Source of the DNA: Eledone cirrhosa
Taxonomy: Eukaryota; Mollusca; Cephalopoda; Octopoda; Eledonidae
NCBI GenBank assembly: GCA_964016885.1
Contig: OZ024744.1
Coordinates: 70,561,475 to 70,625,474, forward strand
Length of the DNA stretch: 64,000 nt
Direction of reading: 5' to 3'
In this document: positions 22,371 to 32,189 of the stretch, piece by piece
How positions within the stretch are numbered: position 1 is the first letter of the stretch
Layout: each line of letters begins with the position of its first letter
The notes under the pieces: model-generated
What the model was told of the DNA's origin: nothing
The model's database searches: none
The model's input: only the letters and a program-made list of their open reading frames with translations
Program-made: the position numbers and the translations under genes

Positions 22371-22644
22371 AATTCAAAATGTTAATAAATGAAAAATATT
22401 CTCATAATCAAAATATATATTTTATACATATTTCAAAGGTACAATGGTGTTTAAGTACGTTTTCATCAGACAAAATAAAATACTGGAATTGAATAATCAA
22501 AACCGTAGCTGTATGTCACATATTAAATCTTATATTTTGTCTGATGAAAACGTACTTAAACACCATTGTACCTTTGAAATATGTATAATAAAATATATAT
22601 TTTGATTATGAGAATATTTTTCATTTATTAACATTTTGAATAAT
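22371..22644. repeat. foldback repeat carrying two opposed hammerhead motifs
   Basis: Arms about 22371-22470 and 22530-22644 are reverse complements around a 60-bp centre containing TACTGGAATTGAATAATCAA. The right arm holds an intact hammerhead. The left arm holds its minus-strand copy, which lacks three bases in stem I. The flank TACTCCAG...GTCGAGTGCT follows at 22652-22679. Confidence 0.85.
22531..22597 (+). ncRNA. hammerhead ribozyme (type I), HHR-B
   Basis: Core CTGATGA 22541-22547 and GAAA 22576-22579. Stem I pairs 22531-22540 with 22588-22597 (10 pairs, one G-U). Stem II pairs AAACGTAC (22548-22555) with GTACCTTT (22568-22575), with C-C at position 4. Stem III is ATATGTAT (22579-22586). 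The expected cleavage follows A 22587. The minus-strand mate core is at 22431-22469. Confidence 0.85.
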
Positions 22645-23010
22645 ATTAAATACTCCAGGAAAATCTCTTGTCGAGTGCTTCTAATCTATTGTTCGTGATT
22701 AATCAACGAACCATATTAATCTTTGGTTATATATATAACAAACCTGGACCATCACTTCGATATTTTGCAATATCTCAGTTAGGTTTATATATGTGTGTGT
22801 ATATATATATATATATGTAGATAATTATTTCTGAAGACAGCATATATATGTGTAGGTATGTATATTGCCTCTGATAGTTTGTAAAAATTTTACATAGATC
22901 TATATGATATACATACCAACACAAACATATATATTCTAGAAACGATCGTAAAATGATGAATTTTTTAATATAAGGAACTGTTTCTTTGTTTTTATTCATT
23001 ATTTTTATTA

Positions 23011-23040
<30 letters not shown>
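22645..23040. other. no gene seen
   Basis: AT-rich; contains the foldback flank motif at 22652-22679 and a (TA)n tract at 23014-23040. The open frame at 22775-22999 has no recognisable domain. Confidence 0.5.
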
Positions 23041-23059
<19 letters not shown>

Positions 23060-23094
23060 TAATAAATGGAAACTATATTTATAAGACCATAATA

Positions 23095-23157
23095 ATTTTA
23101 TTATATATATTTCAAGGGCGACCAGGCCAATCTTGGTGCGCTTTCATCAGATAAAAT
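23095..23157 (-). ncRNA. hammerhead ribozyme (type I), HHR-C
   Basis: On the minus strand: CTGATGA (23144-23150) and GAAA (23110-23113). Stem I has 7 pairs (23151-23157 with 23095-23101). Stem II begins AAGCG/CGCCCTT with C-C at position 4. Stem III is ATATATAT (23103-23110). It sits in an inverted repeat whose far side keeps only ATAAATATAGTTTCC (near 23213). Flank TACTCCAG...GAGTGCT at 23251-23273. Confidence 0.75.
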
Positions 23158-23350
23158 ACAAAATTTGTTTTATAAATAGTGACATAACATTGACGGTTGA
23201 AAATTCGCTGGATAAATATAGTTTCCATATAGTAATATATTGAATATTTACTCCAGTAATTAGTTGAGTGCTCTATATCAGTTATAAACTTTTAAGTTTG
23301 TTGGAATCCCAACAAATTAAATATAACTTCTACATATATATATGTATATA

Positions 23351-23410
23351 GGAGAAAGTATGACCCCGACGGCAGAGCTCAAGCCGTTTCGACGGCTATT
23401 TCTGGACTAA
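23351..23410 (+). repeat. foldback repeat FB1, half copy
   Basis: One hairpin arm (GACCCCGACGGC, GAGCTCAAGCCG, TTTCGACGGC) ending at the centre TCTGGACTAA, then (TA)n. Confidence 0.75.
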
Positions 23411-23416
23411 TATATA

Positions 23417-23472
<56 letters not shown>

Positions 23473-23473
<1 letters not shown>

Positions 23474-23660
23474 CTGTTTCTACTTTAGGCACAAGGCCAG
23501 CAATTACCCAGTGCATTACTGGTACTTTATTTTATCGACCCCGTAAGGATGAAAGGCAAAGTCAACCTCGGCGGGATTTGAACTCAGATCGTAAAGGGAC
23601 GTAACTATGCTGGAAAGCATGGCGTCCGACCCTCTACTGATACTGCCAATCCACTGATTA
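23473..23660 (-). repeat. tRNA-like cephalopod SINE, copy 1
   Basis: On the minus strand it starts with a tRNA-like head (GGCAGTATC, then a B-box-like GAGTTCAAATCCC). It ends with the conserved body GTCGATAAAATAAAGTACC and GCCTAAAGTAGAAAC. Transcribed by Pol III if active. Other copies: 40773-40960, 40966-41063, 53504-53690, 53703-53876, 53915-54095. Confidence 0.85.
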
Positions 23661-23789
23661 CTCAATGAATACAGTTTTACAATAGGTTTAAAGCACTCTA
23701 CAGAAAGTTTTCTGGAGTAATTAATATTATTCAAAATATTAATAAATGAAGACATTCACTTAATCAAAATATATGTTTTATTATATATA

Positions 23790-23831
23790 TTTCGAAGGTA
23801 CTGTGCTGTTTTTTCAGTACGTCCTCGTCAG
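23790..23831 (-). ncRNA. hammerhead core, stem I lost (HHR-D minus)
   Basis: Minus strand: CTGACGA (23825-23831), stem II GGACGTACTG/CAGTACCTTC with C-C at position 4, GAAA (23790-23793), stem III ATATATAT. The strand upstream of CTGACGA no longer pairs with the ATAAAA strand, so stem I is absent. Confidence 0.6.
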
Positions 23832-23891
23832 ACTGCCAATACTGGAATTGAACCATCAAGACCGTTGAGGTATGTCATACATCAATTCATG

Positions 23892-23958
23892 TATTTTATC
23901 TGACGAGGACGTACTGAAAAAACAGCACAGTACCTTCGAATTATATATAATAAAACAT
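23892..23958 (+). ncRNA. hammerhead with altered A15.1 (HHR-D plus)
   Basis: CTGACGA 23900-23906, with the same stem II as its mate. Stem I pairs 23892-23899 with 23950-23957, with one mismatch. GAAA has become GAAT at 23938-23941, so the first pair of stem III is lost. The two mates have complementary defects. Confidence 0.6.
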
Positions 23959-24309
23959 ATGTTTTGATTATCTGAATGTCTTCATTTATTAATATTCTGA
24001 ATAATCTATATATATAAAACAGATGTCTGTCTGTTTGTCTATATATATAAAACAGAAGATGTCTGTCTGTTTGTGTAACGGCATGCATTTCTACATTTTA
24101 CAACCGATTTGCACCAAATTTCATACATAGGTTTCTGAAGTCCTATTATGCGTCGTATTGTGCCCCCCTCCCCCGGGGCAGATAACCCCCTTAAGCTTCT
24201 CGCTTGGAGTCAGCAGTACTACTGCATAAAGGCCCCATAATTCCTGCAGTTTGCCTCCCATCTTCACCAAAATTAATCTTTCGTTTGCTTATGGCCTACA
24301 AATAAATAT

Positions 24310-25250
24310 GCAGGCATGCACTTGCGCAGAAATTCAGGTAGGGGACCCTTTGGGGGGGTGAGGGCAGTAAACCGACTTGATAAATGTTGAAGTTGATATC
24401 ATCAATGCAACAAAACGTCATAACTGCTTGAGTTGGTGTTTGGTTTTCATGAAGCGAGACGTATTGGTTACCCATAGTTTATAAAGGAAGGTGAACACAT
24501 GAACTTTTACTTGAACTTATCAAGGGGATCGGGGGGGGGGGGGGTGCAGTAAGCCCCTTCGATTTATCTATTGAAGTTCACATTAACACTGTATTAGTAC
24601 CCGATAACTTTTGAAGTTTACGTTCGATTTTAACTTTACCGGACACATTGGTTACCCATTGCCTAAAGATGATGTTGAAGACACTGTCTATACCCCGAAC
24701 AAGCAAGGGGACCCCCAGGGGCCAATAAGCCCCGGCGAGTCATTTATTGAATTTGGCTATTGTAATGCAGCAATGCGTCATAGCTTCGATAATTGGTAGT
24801 CCAATAAAACGAATTTCGACTTAGTTGTTATTCATGTACTACAGATGAAGATATAGTGAGGCACATTTACTTTCATTTCAATTCAGCAAGAGTACCCCCT
24901 CGGGGACAATGAGCCCAATCCATTAACCTATAAAATTTCAAACTGCCACAATAAAAAAGCACCGTAACCTCGGGAGTTTATACTTGATACTTACAAAAAC
25001 TAAACGAAATGGTTATTGCCTGCGATAAGATAAAGCACCACACATTCGTTATCACTTGAATTTTGCAAGGGAAGCCCCTGGGGAGAGTAGTGAGCCCCTT
25101 TGGACCACTTTTAAAGTTCATATTATGGTTGCAGCAAAGCATTTCAACTTCTGGAAATAAAAGCCAATTTAAACGAAAGTTGACGCATCGGTTACTCATG
25201 TCCTACAAATGGAGTAGCGAATTTTTAAATCCCCCTGACTTAACTTTAGT
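24310..25250 (+). repeat. five degenerate repeats of about 180-200 bp inside the Helitron
   Basis: Each unit contains a purine/C-rich block such as CAAGGGGACCCCCAGGGGCC followed by AGCCCC. Each then has TTGAAGTT, CAAAACGTCATAAC-like and GGTTACCCAT segments. Non-coding. Confidence 0.65.
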
Positions 25251-25283
25251 TTGATTAGTTAACTTTAGGATGATTGAATTTAA

Positions 25284-25548
25284 TTTTGCACCCAGTTGTC
25301 TCCCCCGTGTAATTGCACCACAATTAAGTGCGGAATGGGGAGTCAAATTTTTTTCCTTGAACTTTGGCGTCATTTCATACTCCTAACCAAGAAAGCACGA
25401 TTTAACCCAGGTGTAAATTTTAACGCCTACTGTATGTGGATTGTGCTATTTCACACTCACGCCTAAACTGTGCGAATGATTGATTAGTTTTTGCACCCGG
25501 TTGTCTCCCTCGTTTAATTGCACCTCAGTTAAGTGCGAAATGGCGACC
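25284..25548 (+). repeat. direct repeat of about 60 bp, 207 bp apart
   Basis: TTTTGCACCC-GTTGTCTCCC and AATTGCACC-CA-TTAAGTGCG occur at 25284-25343 and 25491-25548 with few differences. Confidence 0.7.
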
Positions 25549-26182
25549 TCTGGCCAACCACACATCAGTGAGTTGTGTTCAGTAGATTTCATCACACTTA
25601 TTTGTATTATCTAACCAATCAGACAACTCGAGTGTTGTTCATTGAGCGAAATCACTCCTATTTATATCGGTCAAGTCCGACCTAGGATCACACTTCTTTT
25701 TTGGCTTTTGACAAGTGGTAGGTTTTTTTACATACATACTCTCATAAGCTACCCCATGTTTCTGAAACGCATGCTTCTTCAACATTTGTCACCTTAAAGG
25801 AGGTTTAGTTAATGTGTTTATGGTCATAAGGTTCCAGTTTATCATGCTGTGATTTTTCGGCCATTTTTGCCTGTATCCTTTCAATGGTTAGTACTTACTT
25901 AATGCTATGTTCGAACTGAACAAACATACCGACACTTACATACCTACCACTGTAGCCACACTATTTAATTTCCTTTATCACAGGTAGTCCGTACGCTGCG
26001 TTGCCCCTAACTTAAAACTTGAAATTTGACTGGTACACAAAATCTTTCAAAAACATACCCACTTTCTCAGACCACATAGATTTATCATATTTTTCCACAA
26101 TTTATATCTGTGTTTAGATTTGCTTACTTAAACTTTATTTGTCCACTATTTATCGTCCTCCTTGGTTAATTTTCTAAAAACA

Positions 26183-26610
26183 ATGCCCCCAAGAAAAGAA
26201 CTTTCATTGGTCGATTATCTAATGATGCAAGTAGGTCTAAGCGAAGGCGTCTCGCCGAAGATGTAAATGCGACTGCGATCAGGCTCTCACATAATGCTGT
26301 GCAGACGACAGCTGCAAGAGCGGGGGAGGATGACAGTCGGCGTGAACTTCGACGGAACAAAGATGCTGCCGCGACTGCTGCTGCTCGCGTTCGAGAGGAT
26401 GAAGGATGATATGCCGTTCGACGAAGCAGGGACGCCACTGTAACAGCCGCTGCTCGTGCGCGAAAGGATGAAGGACGACGCGCCGTTCGACGAAGCAGGG
26501 ACGCCGCTGCCACTACTGCTGCACGAAATACTGAAACCATAGAGCAACGACGTGGCCGACTTCTGCAAAGTGAACAGCGACGATCATCGTTACGTGGCAT
26601 TTCTAGGACT
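26183..26610 (+). pseudogene. Helitron Rep-helicase N-terminal repeat region, frameshifted
   Basis: ATG at 26183 starts MPPRK, then a one-base loss shifts the phase. The following frame reads KRRRLAEDVNATA and repeated units of the form RRSRDA-A-TAAAR. Helitron proteins commonly start with such Arg/Ala-rich repeats. A homologous piece lies on the minus strand at 50543-50734. Not functional alone. Confidence 0.6.
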
Positions 26611-26671
26611 TGCAATTCATGATGGTTGTTGAAGGCCTTTAACTACGACTCCTCCTCCGACTACGCTGTGC

Positions 26672-27230
26672 TTGCCTGGAAACCTGTACGTCTACAAGTC
26701 CCTTGACTCTCTGACTGATCCGGACGAAGTTGTTAATTATCCCACAGAATTTTTTAACTCCCTAGACCCTCCCGGATTGCCACCACACTTACTGCGACTT
26801 AAGAAAGATGCCCCTGTCATGCTCTTCGGGAATTTGGAAACCCGAAGGCTTTCCAACGGCACGCGTCTGGTCGTCCAAAAGGTGGTGCTTCATGTTATTG
26901 AGGCAACAATACTTACAGGATGTGGTAAGGAGGATACTGTCTTCATACCAAGGATACCTCTCATTCCATCCGGTAAAGACATTCCTTTCACATTCAGAAG
27001 GCTGCAATTCCCTCTCAGTTTCGCCATGTCGATTAACAAATCACAGGGTCAGACGCTGATGGTCGTAGGGCTTAATTTCGAAGAGCCGTGCTTCTCCCAT
27101 GGTCAACTATATGTTGGCTGGTCTCGAGTGGGAAGCCGACATAACCTATTTGCTTTTGAAACTCTCGAGAAAACCCAAAATATAGTCTATAATTATAGGC
27201 ACACCATCCGCCAACAAGTAATCGCTGTTT
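26672..27230 (+). pseudogene. PIF1-like helicase C-terminus of Helitron
   Basis: The frame 26672-27409 carries FPLSFAMSINKSQGQTL, then EPCFSHGQLYVGWSRVGS, the last conserved helicase motifs of Helitron RepHel proteins. An upstream APVMLFGNL block matches the usual MLLRNL segment. The ATPase Walker motifs and the HUH nuclease are absent. Similarity stops near 27190; the rest of the frame is unrelated read-through. Confidence 0.85.
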
Positions 27231-27559
27231 TTTTGTTGTATAAGTGCTTACATTTGCTCTATCCGTGTTCTATTTTTGTCCTTTTGACAATACCACGTAC
27301 GCCTCTGAGGTTACTTTTGCTATACGTTATAAATGTTCAATGTCTCCGTTTTACGCATTTATATGTTGCTATTACGCTTTGCTATCGATGTTCCGTAGTT
27401 TTAACTTAATTAATCTACTTTTCCCTCCATCTTATTTACACATTTTTTTGACATTCCAGCGTGATCTTGCCAAGGCCGTTTTTGTGGCCACCGACTGTTA
27501 CATGCTTTTCTAGGTTACAATCTCAAATAACAAGCAAAGCAAATACGACACACCAAAGT

Positions 27560-27870
27560 GGTGTGAAGGACTGTTAAGGGCCACCACCTCTAATCGGAGT
27601 CGTCTTTGCTGACAGCTCTGCCACTGGGACTTTTAAGAGTGAATGATCCAAGGCCCTCTTCAGGGCCACCAAGTTTAAATTGTTACCATCGGATTCATCT
27701 TTGCTGCCAACACCGCCGCTGAGATATTTCAAAGTGAACGTTAAAAGCTCATCTTCAGGGCCACCAACTATAAATTGTTACCATCGGATTCGTCTTTGCT
27801 GGCAGCACCGCCGCAGAGATATTTAAAAGTGAACGTTCAAAGGCCCTCTTTAGAGCCAACACCTATAAAT
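27560..27870 (+). repeat. four tandem units (85-95 bp) with histone-type stem-loop
   Basis: Stem-loop positions: 27568-27582 (decayed), 27652-27667 (GGCCCTCTTCAGGGCC, perfect), 27746-27762 (decayed left side) and 27842-27857 (one mismatch). They are followed by ACCACC, ACCAAG, ACCAAC and AACACC. The perfect one has the 6-bp stem, 4-nt loop and ACCA 3' flank typical of histone mRNA ends. The units share TAAATTGTTACCATCGGATT. No histone ORF is adjacent. Confidence 0.65.
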
Positions 27871-27969
27871 TGTTACTTCTATAGTCGTGTTTAACGGAAG
27901 TCTTTCGGTTATTTGAACGACAACTATTGCATTGAGAGTTATACCGGACAACGCCGGGTACCTCTGCTA

Positions 27970-28015
<46 letters not shown>

Positions 28016-28020
28016 ACAAT

Positions 28021-28210
28021 GATATTAAATAAATGGAAACTATATTTATAAAACCATATTTATTCTATTATATATATATTTCAAGGGTACCAAAACTTCG
28101 GTACGCTTTCATCAGATAAAATACAAAGTTTTGGTACCCTTGAAATATATATGATAGAATAAATATGGTTTTATAAATATAGTTTCCATTTATTTAATAT
28201 TATTGAATAT
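28021..28210. repeat. foldback repeat with hammerhead in left arm
   Basis: Left arm 28021-28108 pairs with 28125-28210 (GGAAACTATATTTATAAAACC and its complement). Flank TACTCCAG...GTCGAGTGCT at 28212-28237. The adjacent sequence to 28254 matches 23263-23287. Confidence 0.85.
28061..28123 (-). ncRNA. hammerhead ribozyme (type I), HHR-E
   Basis: Minus strand: CTGATGA (28109-28115) and GAAA (28079-28082). Stem II is AAGCGTACC/GGTACCCTT with C-C at position 4 and an 8-nt loop. Stem I has 8 pairs (28116-28123 with 28061-28068). Stem III is a 10-nt (AT)5. The right arm of the foldback keeps the 3' half but has lost the CTGATGA side. Confidence 0.82.
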
Positions 28211-28254
28211 TATACTCCAGAAATACTGTCGAGTGCTCTGAATCAGTTATAAAC

Positions 28255-28522
28255 TGTGGGTATGGTGTGGTGTGCGGTGGCCTGAAGCTGGGGAGTGTTC
28301 GACCGGAAGAGTGCTTGACCGGAAGGGTTCTTGGCCGGAAGGGTGCTCGACCGGAAGGGCCAGCAGATCAGTCTCTCTCTCGAGGTGATCAAACGGTGTG
28401 GACGCTAGTTTGGCAGCTCCCGGGTGTTAATGAGTTAGACGCACGTGGAAGAGGAGAAACCAGCCATGGGATTTAGCGGCGCCTATGAAAAGCGATAAGT
28501 GAGATAGCTTTTTCTAACCACA
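28255..28522 (+). repeat. 5' LTR of copy 2
   Basis: Begins TGTGGGTATGG and ends ACCACA. Four CCGGAAG motifs spaced about 18 bp lie at 28301-28357. The likely primer binding site is not directly adjacent; the first TGG downstream is 28537. Confidence 0.85.
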
Positions 28523-28653
28523 AGCTATTTCGGCACTGGAAACTGAGATCTGATTGAAAAAAAAAAAAAACTTTCTCGAAAACAAACCACTGGAAAAACA
28601 GAGAGGAGTCTGTTGTTGTTTTTTTTATCACGTACCGCAAGACAAATTAGGAT

Positions 28654-29415
28654 ATGGCGATGAAACTACGAACGAGCGAAGCGATTAGGGCATTTACCGG
28701 TGAAGGCGATGTTGTCGCTTGGCTGCGAAAAGTCCGGCTGCTCGCAACCTTACAGAAGATAGAAGATGTGGCTGGCCTCATGGCACTGTACCTCCAGGGG
28801 GATGCGTTGGTACTCTTCCTTGAGTTGGATGAACACAGCCAAAGTGATGCGCAAAAGATTGAGAGGCGCATGATGGAAGCGTTCGCGGAGGGACCGTTAG
28901 CCGCTTTTGCTAAACTGGCAAGAATTAGATGGAACGGTGAACGCGTTGACATTTTCGCAGCTGAAATACGGCGACTGGCCATGTTGGCTGGATATCAGGT
29001 GGAATGCGAACGCACGGTGCGGTTGGCGTTCATAAATGGATTTCCAGACGACATAGCGGTGAAACTGCAGCAAGTCCCGAGTTACAAAGAAATGGAGATG
29101 CGTTCACTGGTGGAGCAAACCCGCATCATAGCAGAAGATGCCAAGAAGAGTGTCGCGGCGATAGCAACTACAGAGGCTCAAGACAGCTGGCAGCGAAATG
29201 GTGAAAGGGAGGCAACCACGGCACGCGGTCACCCGCGAACGTTTAGAGGTCGCTGTTTTAGGTGCCAGGGCCCGCATATGACGAGAGACTGTAGAGAGTC
29301 AAGGCCGGAAATAATATGCTACCGGTGTAAGCGACCAGGCCACATCGCTACTAACTGCGACCAGGGAAACGATCCAAGGGGAACTACTGCGCCGGTAGTT
29401 TCCCCTTACGAGTAG
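28654..29415 (+). CDS. gag-like protein, intact frame
   Basis: 253 residues, starting at ATG 28654 about 130 bp after the LTR. The N-terminal two-thirds is a capsid-like helical region (for example GDVVAWLRK and FAEGPLAAFAKL). Two zinc knuckles follow: CFRCQGPHMTRDC (CX2CX3HX4C) and CYRCKRPGHIATNC (CX2CX4HX4C). The TAG at 29413 is also present in copy 1. The protease frame overlaps in -1 phase, so a ribosomal frameshift would be needed; I see no canonical slippery heptamer. This is the only intact ORF of the copy. Confidence 0.85.
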   Translation: MAMKLRTSEAIRAFTGEGDVVAWLRKVRLLATLQKIEDVAGLMALYLQGDALVLFLELDEHSQSDAQKIERRMMEAFAEGPLAAFAKLARIRWNGERVDIFAAEIRRLAMLAGYQVECERTVRLAFINGFPDDIAVKLQQVPSYKEMEMRSLVEQTRIIAEDAKKSVAAIATTEAQDSWQRNGEREATTARGHPRTFRGRCFRCQGPHMTRDCRESRPEIICYRCKRPGHIATNCDQGNDPRGTTAPVVSPYE

Positions 29416-29900
29416 AGGCGCTGCCGGTGGTGGAAGTCTTCGTGAGGGGAAAGCTACAGCGATCCCTCGTGTACACGGGCTGTACGACGACACTGGTGAC
29501 CGCGGGGGTGGCGCAGAGGTAGAGAGGGAAGAGCAGCGTAATGGCAGTCGACGGCAAGAAAATTGAATGCCGAGGTTGCAGCGGGTTGGAGATAGCGGTA
29601 CGGGGAAGGAAAATAAGGCTTTCTGCCATCGTAGTTGACAACGTGGTGGGTGGGATCGGCGTGGTTATGGGCATGGACGCAATTGGCCGTCTAGGAGGCG
29701 TCACAGTGAACAACGTCGGTGTGTCGTTTGGCGGCGCTGCATCGGTATGCGCTGTGAGTACGCGACAGGAGAACCAGAAGGCCCACGAGGAGAAATACGC
29801 CACTTACACTGTGCAGGACAAAGACTTACTGGAAGGGAGAACCACCAACACTGAAGACCAAAGTCGGCTGCTATCAACACACATTGAAGGGAGACATTAG
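29404..29900 (+). pseudogene. aspartic protease, catalytic Asp replaced by Tyr, one stop
   Basis: The frame starts in the gag overlap with RVEALPVV. The active-site triplet reads YTG (TAC at 29472-29474). A TAG follows at about 29520, after which 29541-29900 continues with the GVVMGMDAIGRLGG block. The linker to RT is about 45 bp shorter than in copy 1. Confidence 0.8.
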
Positions 29901-30480
29901 GAGCGAGTTCGACCGAGAGGTAGAGAGATGGATTGAGGAGGGCATACTGCTTCCCTGGAAAGAGGAGGTGAAGTGCGGAGTATTGCCGTTAATGGCGGTG
30001 GCGCAACCCACGAAGAACAAGGTGAGGCCGGTACTGGACTTTCGGGAGCTGAACGAGCACGTGTCATGCCACACGGGTGGCGAGGTCACGGATGTCTGTG
30101 GGGAAACCCTGCGTGAGTGGAGACGCCGGACGGGGGGTTCCACAATCGTAGATCTAAAGTCGGCATACTTAATATTACACATAGATGAGAAGCTCTGGCA
30201 GTATCAGCTGGTCAGGTATAAGGGCCGGACATATTGCCTGACCAGGCTCGGTTTCGAGCTGAGCTCCGCACCGAAGATCATGGCGGGGGTCCTCAAGACC
30301 ATTCTGGGAAAGGCCGACAAGATGAAGAGGGCCACTAATTCCTACATTGACGACATCCTAGTAGACGAGTCTGTAGTGTCGGCGGCGGAGGTCACGAACC
30401 ATTTACAGGGGTATGGACTGGCTGCGAAGCCATCAGAAGCGTTGGAGGAAGGAGCCGCGCTGGGACTTGGGCTACGGTGA
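29884..30480 (+). pseudogene. reverse transcriptase, ends at premature TGA
   Basis: Contains VRPVLDFRELNEH, the motif A Asp in IVDLKSAY and motif C YIDD. The TGA at 30478 replaces CGA of copy 1 (a CpG-type transition). RT core residues are otherwise kept. Confidence 0.88.
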
Positions 30481-31128
30481 GACAGGACGGGCGTCTTGGT
30501 ATTACAGAGGGGAAATGAAGTTCCAGAACTGGGCCCAAGTATGAGTAGGCGGGAGCTTTTCTCGGTGTGTGGAAAGTTGGTGGGTCACTACCCGATAGCT
30601 GGGTGGCTCCGGACGGCATGCAGCTATGTCAAGAGACGAGCGGGAGGAGTGACTTGGAGTGACAGAGTGGGAGAGAGGGCGGTGGCCATGATGCAGGAGA
30701 TCGTGGGGAGGGTGAAGGCCGACGACCCAGTGCGGGGACGCTGGTATATTCCCAAATCGCAGAGCGGGACCGTATGGTGCGATGCCAGCAGCATAGCGCT
30801 GGGTGTCACGTTGGAGATAGGAGGTGTTGAGGTCGAGGATGCAGCCTGGCTTAGGAAGAAGGACGACTGCAACCACATCAATGTGGCCGAACTGGACGCG
30901 GTGTTGAGAGGGGTGAACCTCGCCCTGAGGTGGGGACTGCGCATCATCGAGATACGCACCGACTCGGCTACTGTACTCGGATGGGTGAGATCAGCGCTCA
31001 CCAGTGAGAAGAGAGTGCGAACGAGAGGGGCGGCGGAGTTGCTGATAAAGCGCCGCCTGGGAACTTTAGGAGAGCTGGCCACCAAGTTCGACCTGAGGCT
31101 GAGCGTAGTTTTCGTGCCCTCAGAGTAA
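30481..31128 (+). pseudogene. RT connection and RNase H
   Basis: Continues in the same frame after the stop. It carries WCDASS, NVAELDAV and IRTDSATVLGW. A TAA at 31126 (AAA in copy 1) interrupts the frame just before NRTDVLTR. Confidence 0.85.
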
Positions 31129-31152
31129 AATAGGACGGACGTCTTAACTAGG

Positions 31153-31961
31153 GTGAAGAAAGCCTGGATGGAAGCGTCGGAGGAGGTAGAAGAGGAGATA
31201 GCTACCGTGTGTCGGCTCACCGAGTCGGATCTGAAAGGGTTGCATGACATGCACCACATGGGAGTGGATAGGAGCCTGTTCCTAGCCAGGAGAATCGACT
31301 CGGACGTTTACAGACACAGTGTTCAAAGGGTGGTTAGAGGCTGCGTCCGATGTCAGTCGATTGATCCCGCCCCGGGTGTGCACGAAACGGGAAGCCTCTC
31401 GGTGGATCGCGACTGGAAGCGATTGGCGGTGGATATAACGCACTACCGACAGGGAACGTAACGCACCTCTCGATGGTCGACTGTGGACCAGGACGGATGG
31501 CGATATGGAGAGAGATGAAGACTGGAACGGCCGAGGAAATCATGCGGACGTTGAGAGAGGTGTTCTTGGAGCGGGGCCCTGTGGACGAACTGTTGATGGA
31601 CAACAGCGCAGCGTTCCGTTCGGAGGCGCTGAGGGAGATGCTCGATGGATGGAAGGTGGACCGTTTCTTCAGAGCAGCGCACAGGCCGAGCGGAAATGGA
31701 ATTGTGGAGCGACACCACCGGACGATCAAGGCAATGGCGGAGCGGGGCCACATCTCACCAATGGAGGCAGTGTTCTGGTACAACATGTCCCCTCGGGTGG
31801 GACAGGTTGAGGAATCGGTGCCACACAGAGCAGTATTCAGATACGAGTGGCGGCACCCGTGCACGCCACCACAACGGCCAGTGGGGAGAGAGAATGCATT
31901 CGTGCAGGTGGGCGAAGAAGTCTGGGTTAAGCCCCCAGATGCACGTTGCACATCTCAATGA
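31153..31961 (+). pseudogene. integrase, zinc-binding region and catalytic core, one frameshift
   Basis: 31153-31461 holds the His/Cys region (HDMHHM, CVRC) and the first core Asp. A 5-bp insertion near 31455 shifts the frame. 31473-31961 holds LLMDNSAAF (second Asp) and GIVERHHRTIK (Glu), so the DDE residues are all present across the two frames. The stop at 31959 is a point change relative to copy 1. Confidence 0.85.
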
Positions 31962-31973
31962 GGAAGGGGAACG

Positions 31974-32186
31974 GTGACGGCCGTAAATTCCCAGAACAAT
32001 GTGTCTGTGGACGCAGTACCACGTCATCTCCTGGATGTCCGTAGAATCACTGTGTCAACGGACTCCGAGGAAGAGGAAACCCAAAGTGCCGCCCCAACAC
32101 TGCGAAGATCACAAAGAAGTCGCAAACCACCAACCTGGACAGCAGACTTTCATATGCAGAAGGACGAGGGGGAAATTGATCCTTGA
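31974..32186 (+). pseudogene. integrase C-terminal tail
   Basis: Acidic EEEETQ stretch followed by RRSQRSRKPPTW, as in copy 1. Ends in TGA just before the 3' LTR. Confidence 0.75.
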
Positions 32187-32189
32187 GAT

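Larger units (their letters stand above)
23730..24004. repeat. foldback repeat carrying two opposed, differently damaged hammerheads
   Basis: Arms about 23730-23835 and 23885-24004. The outer left flank reads GCACTCTACAG...CTGGAGTAA (23692-23724). The Helitron begins exactly at the outer end of the right arm. Confidence 0.85.
24005..27970 (+). mobile_element. Helitron, internally deleted
   Basis: Starts TC (24005) in TCTATATATATAAAACAG followed by TGTCTGTCTGTTTG, and ends CTAG (27967-27970). The flanking bases are A (24004) and T (27971), the usual A|T Helitron target. The last 33 bp of the start are tandemly repeated (second TC at 24038). A GC hairpin CCGG-acaacg-CCGG lies about 12 bp before the end. 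The interior holds a Rep N-terminal remnant and the C-terminal end of the PIF1-like helicase; the Rep HUH domain and most of the helicase are missing. Confidence 0.88.
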
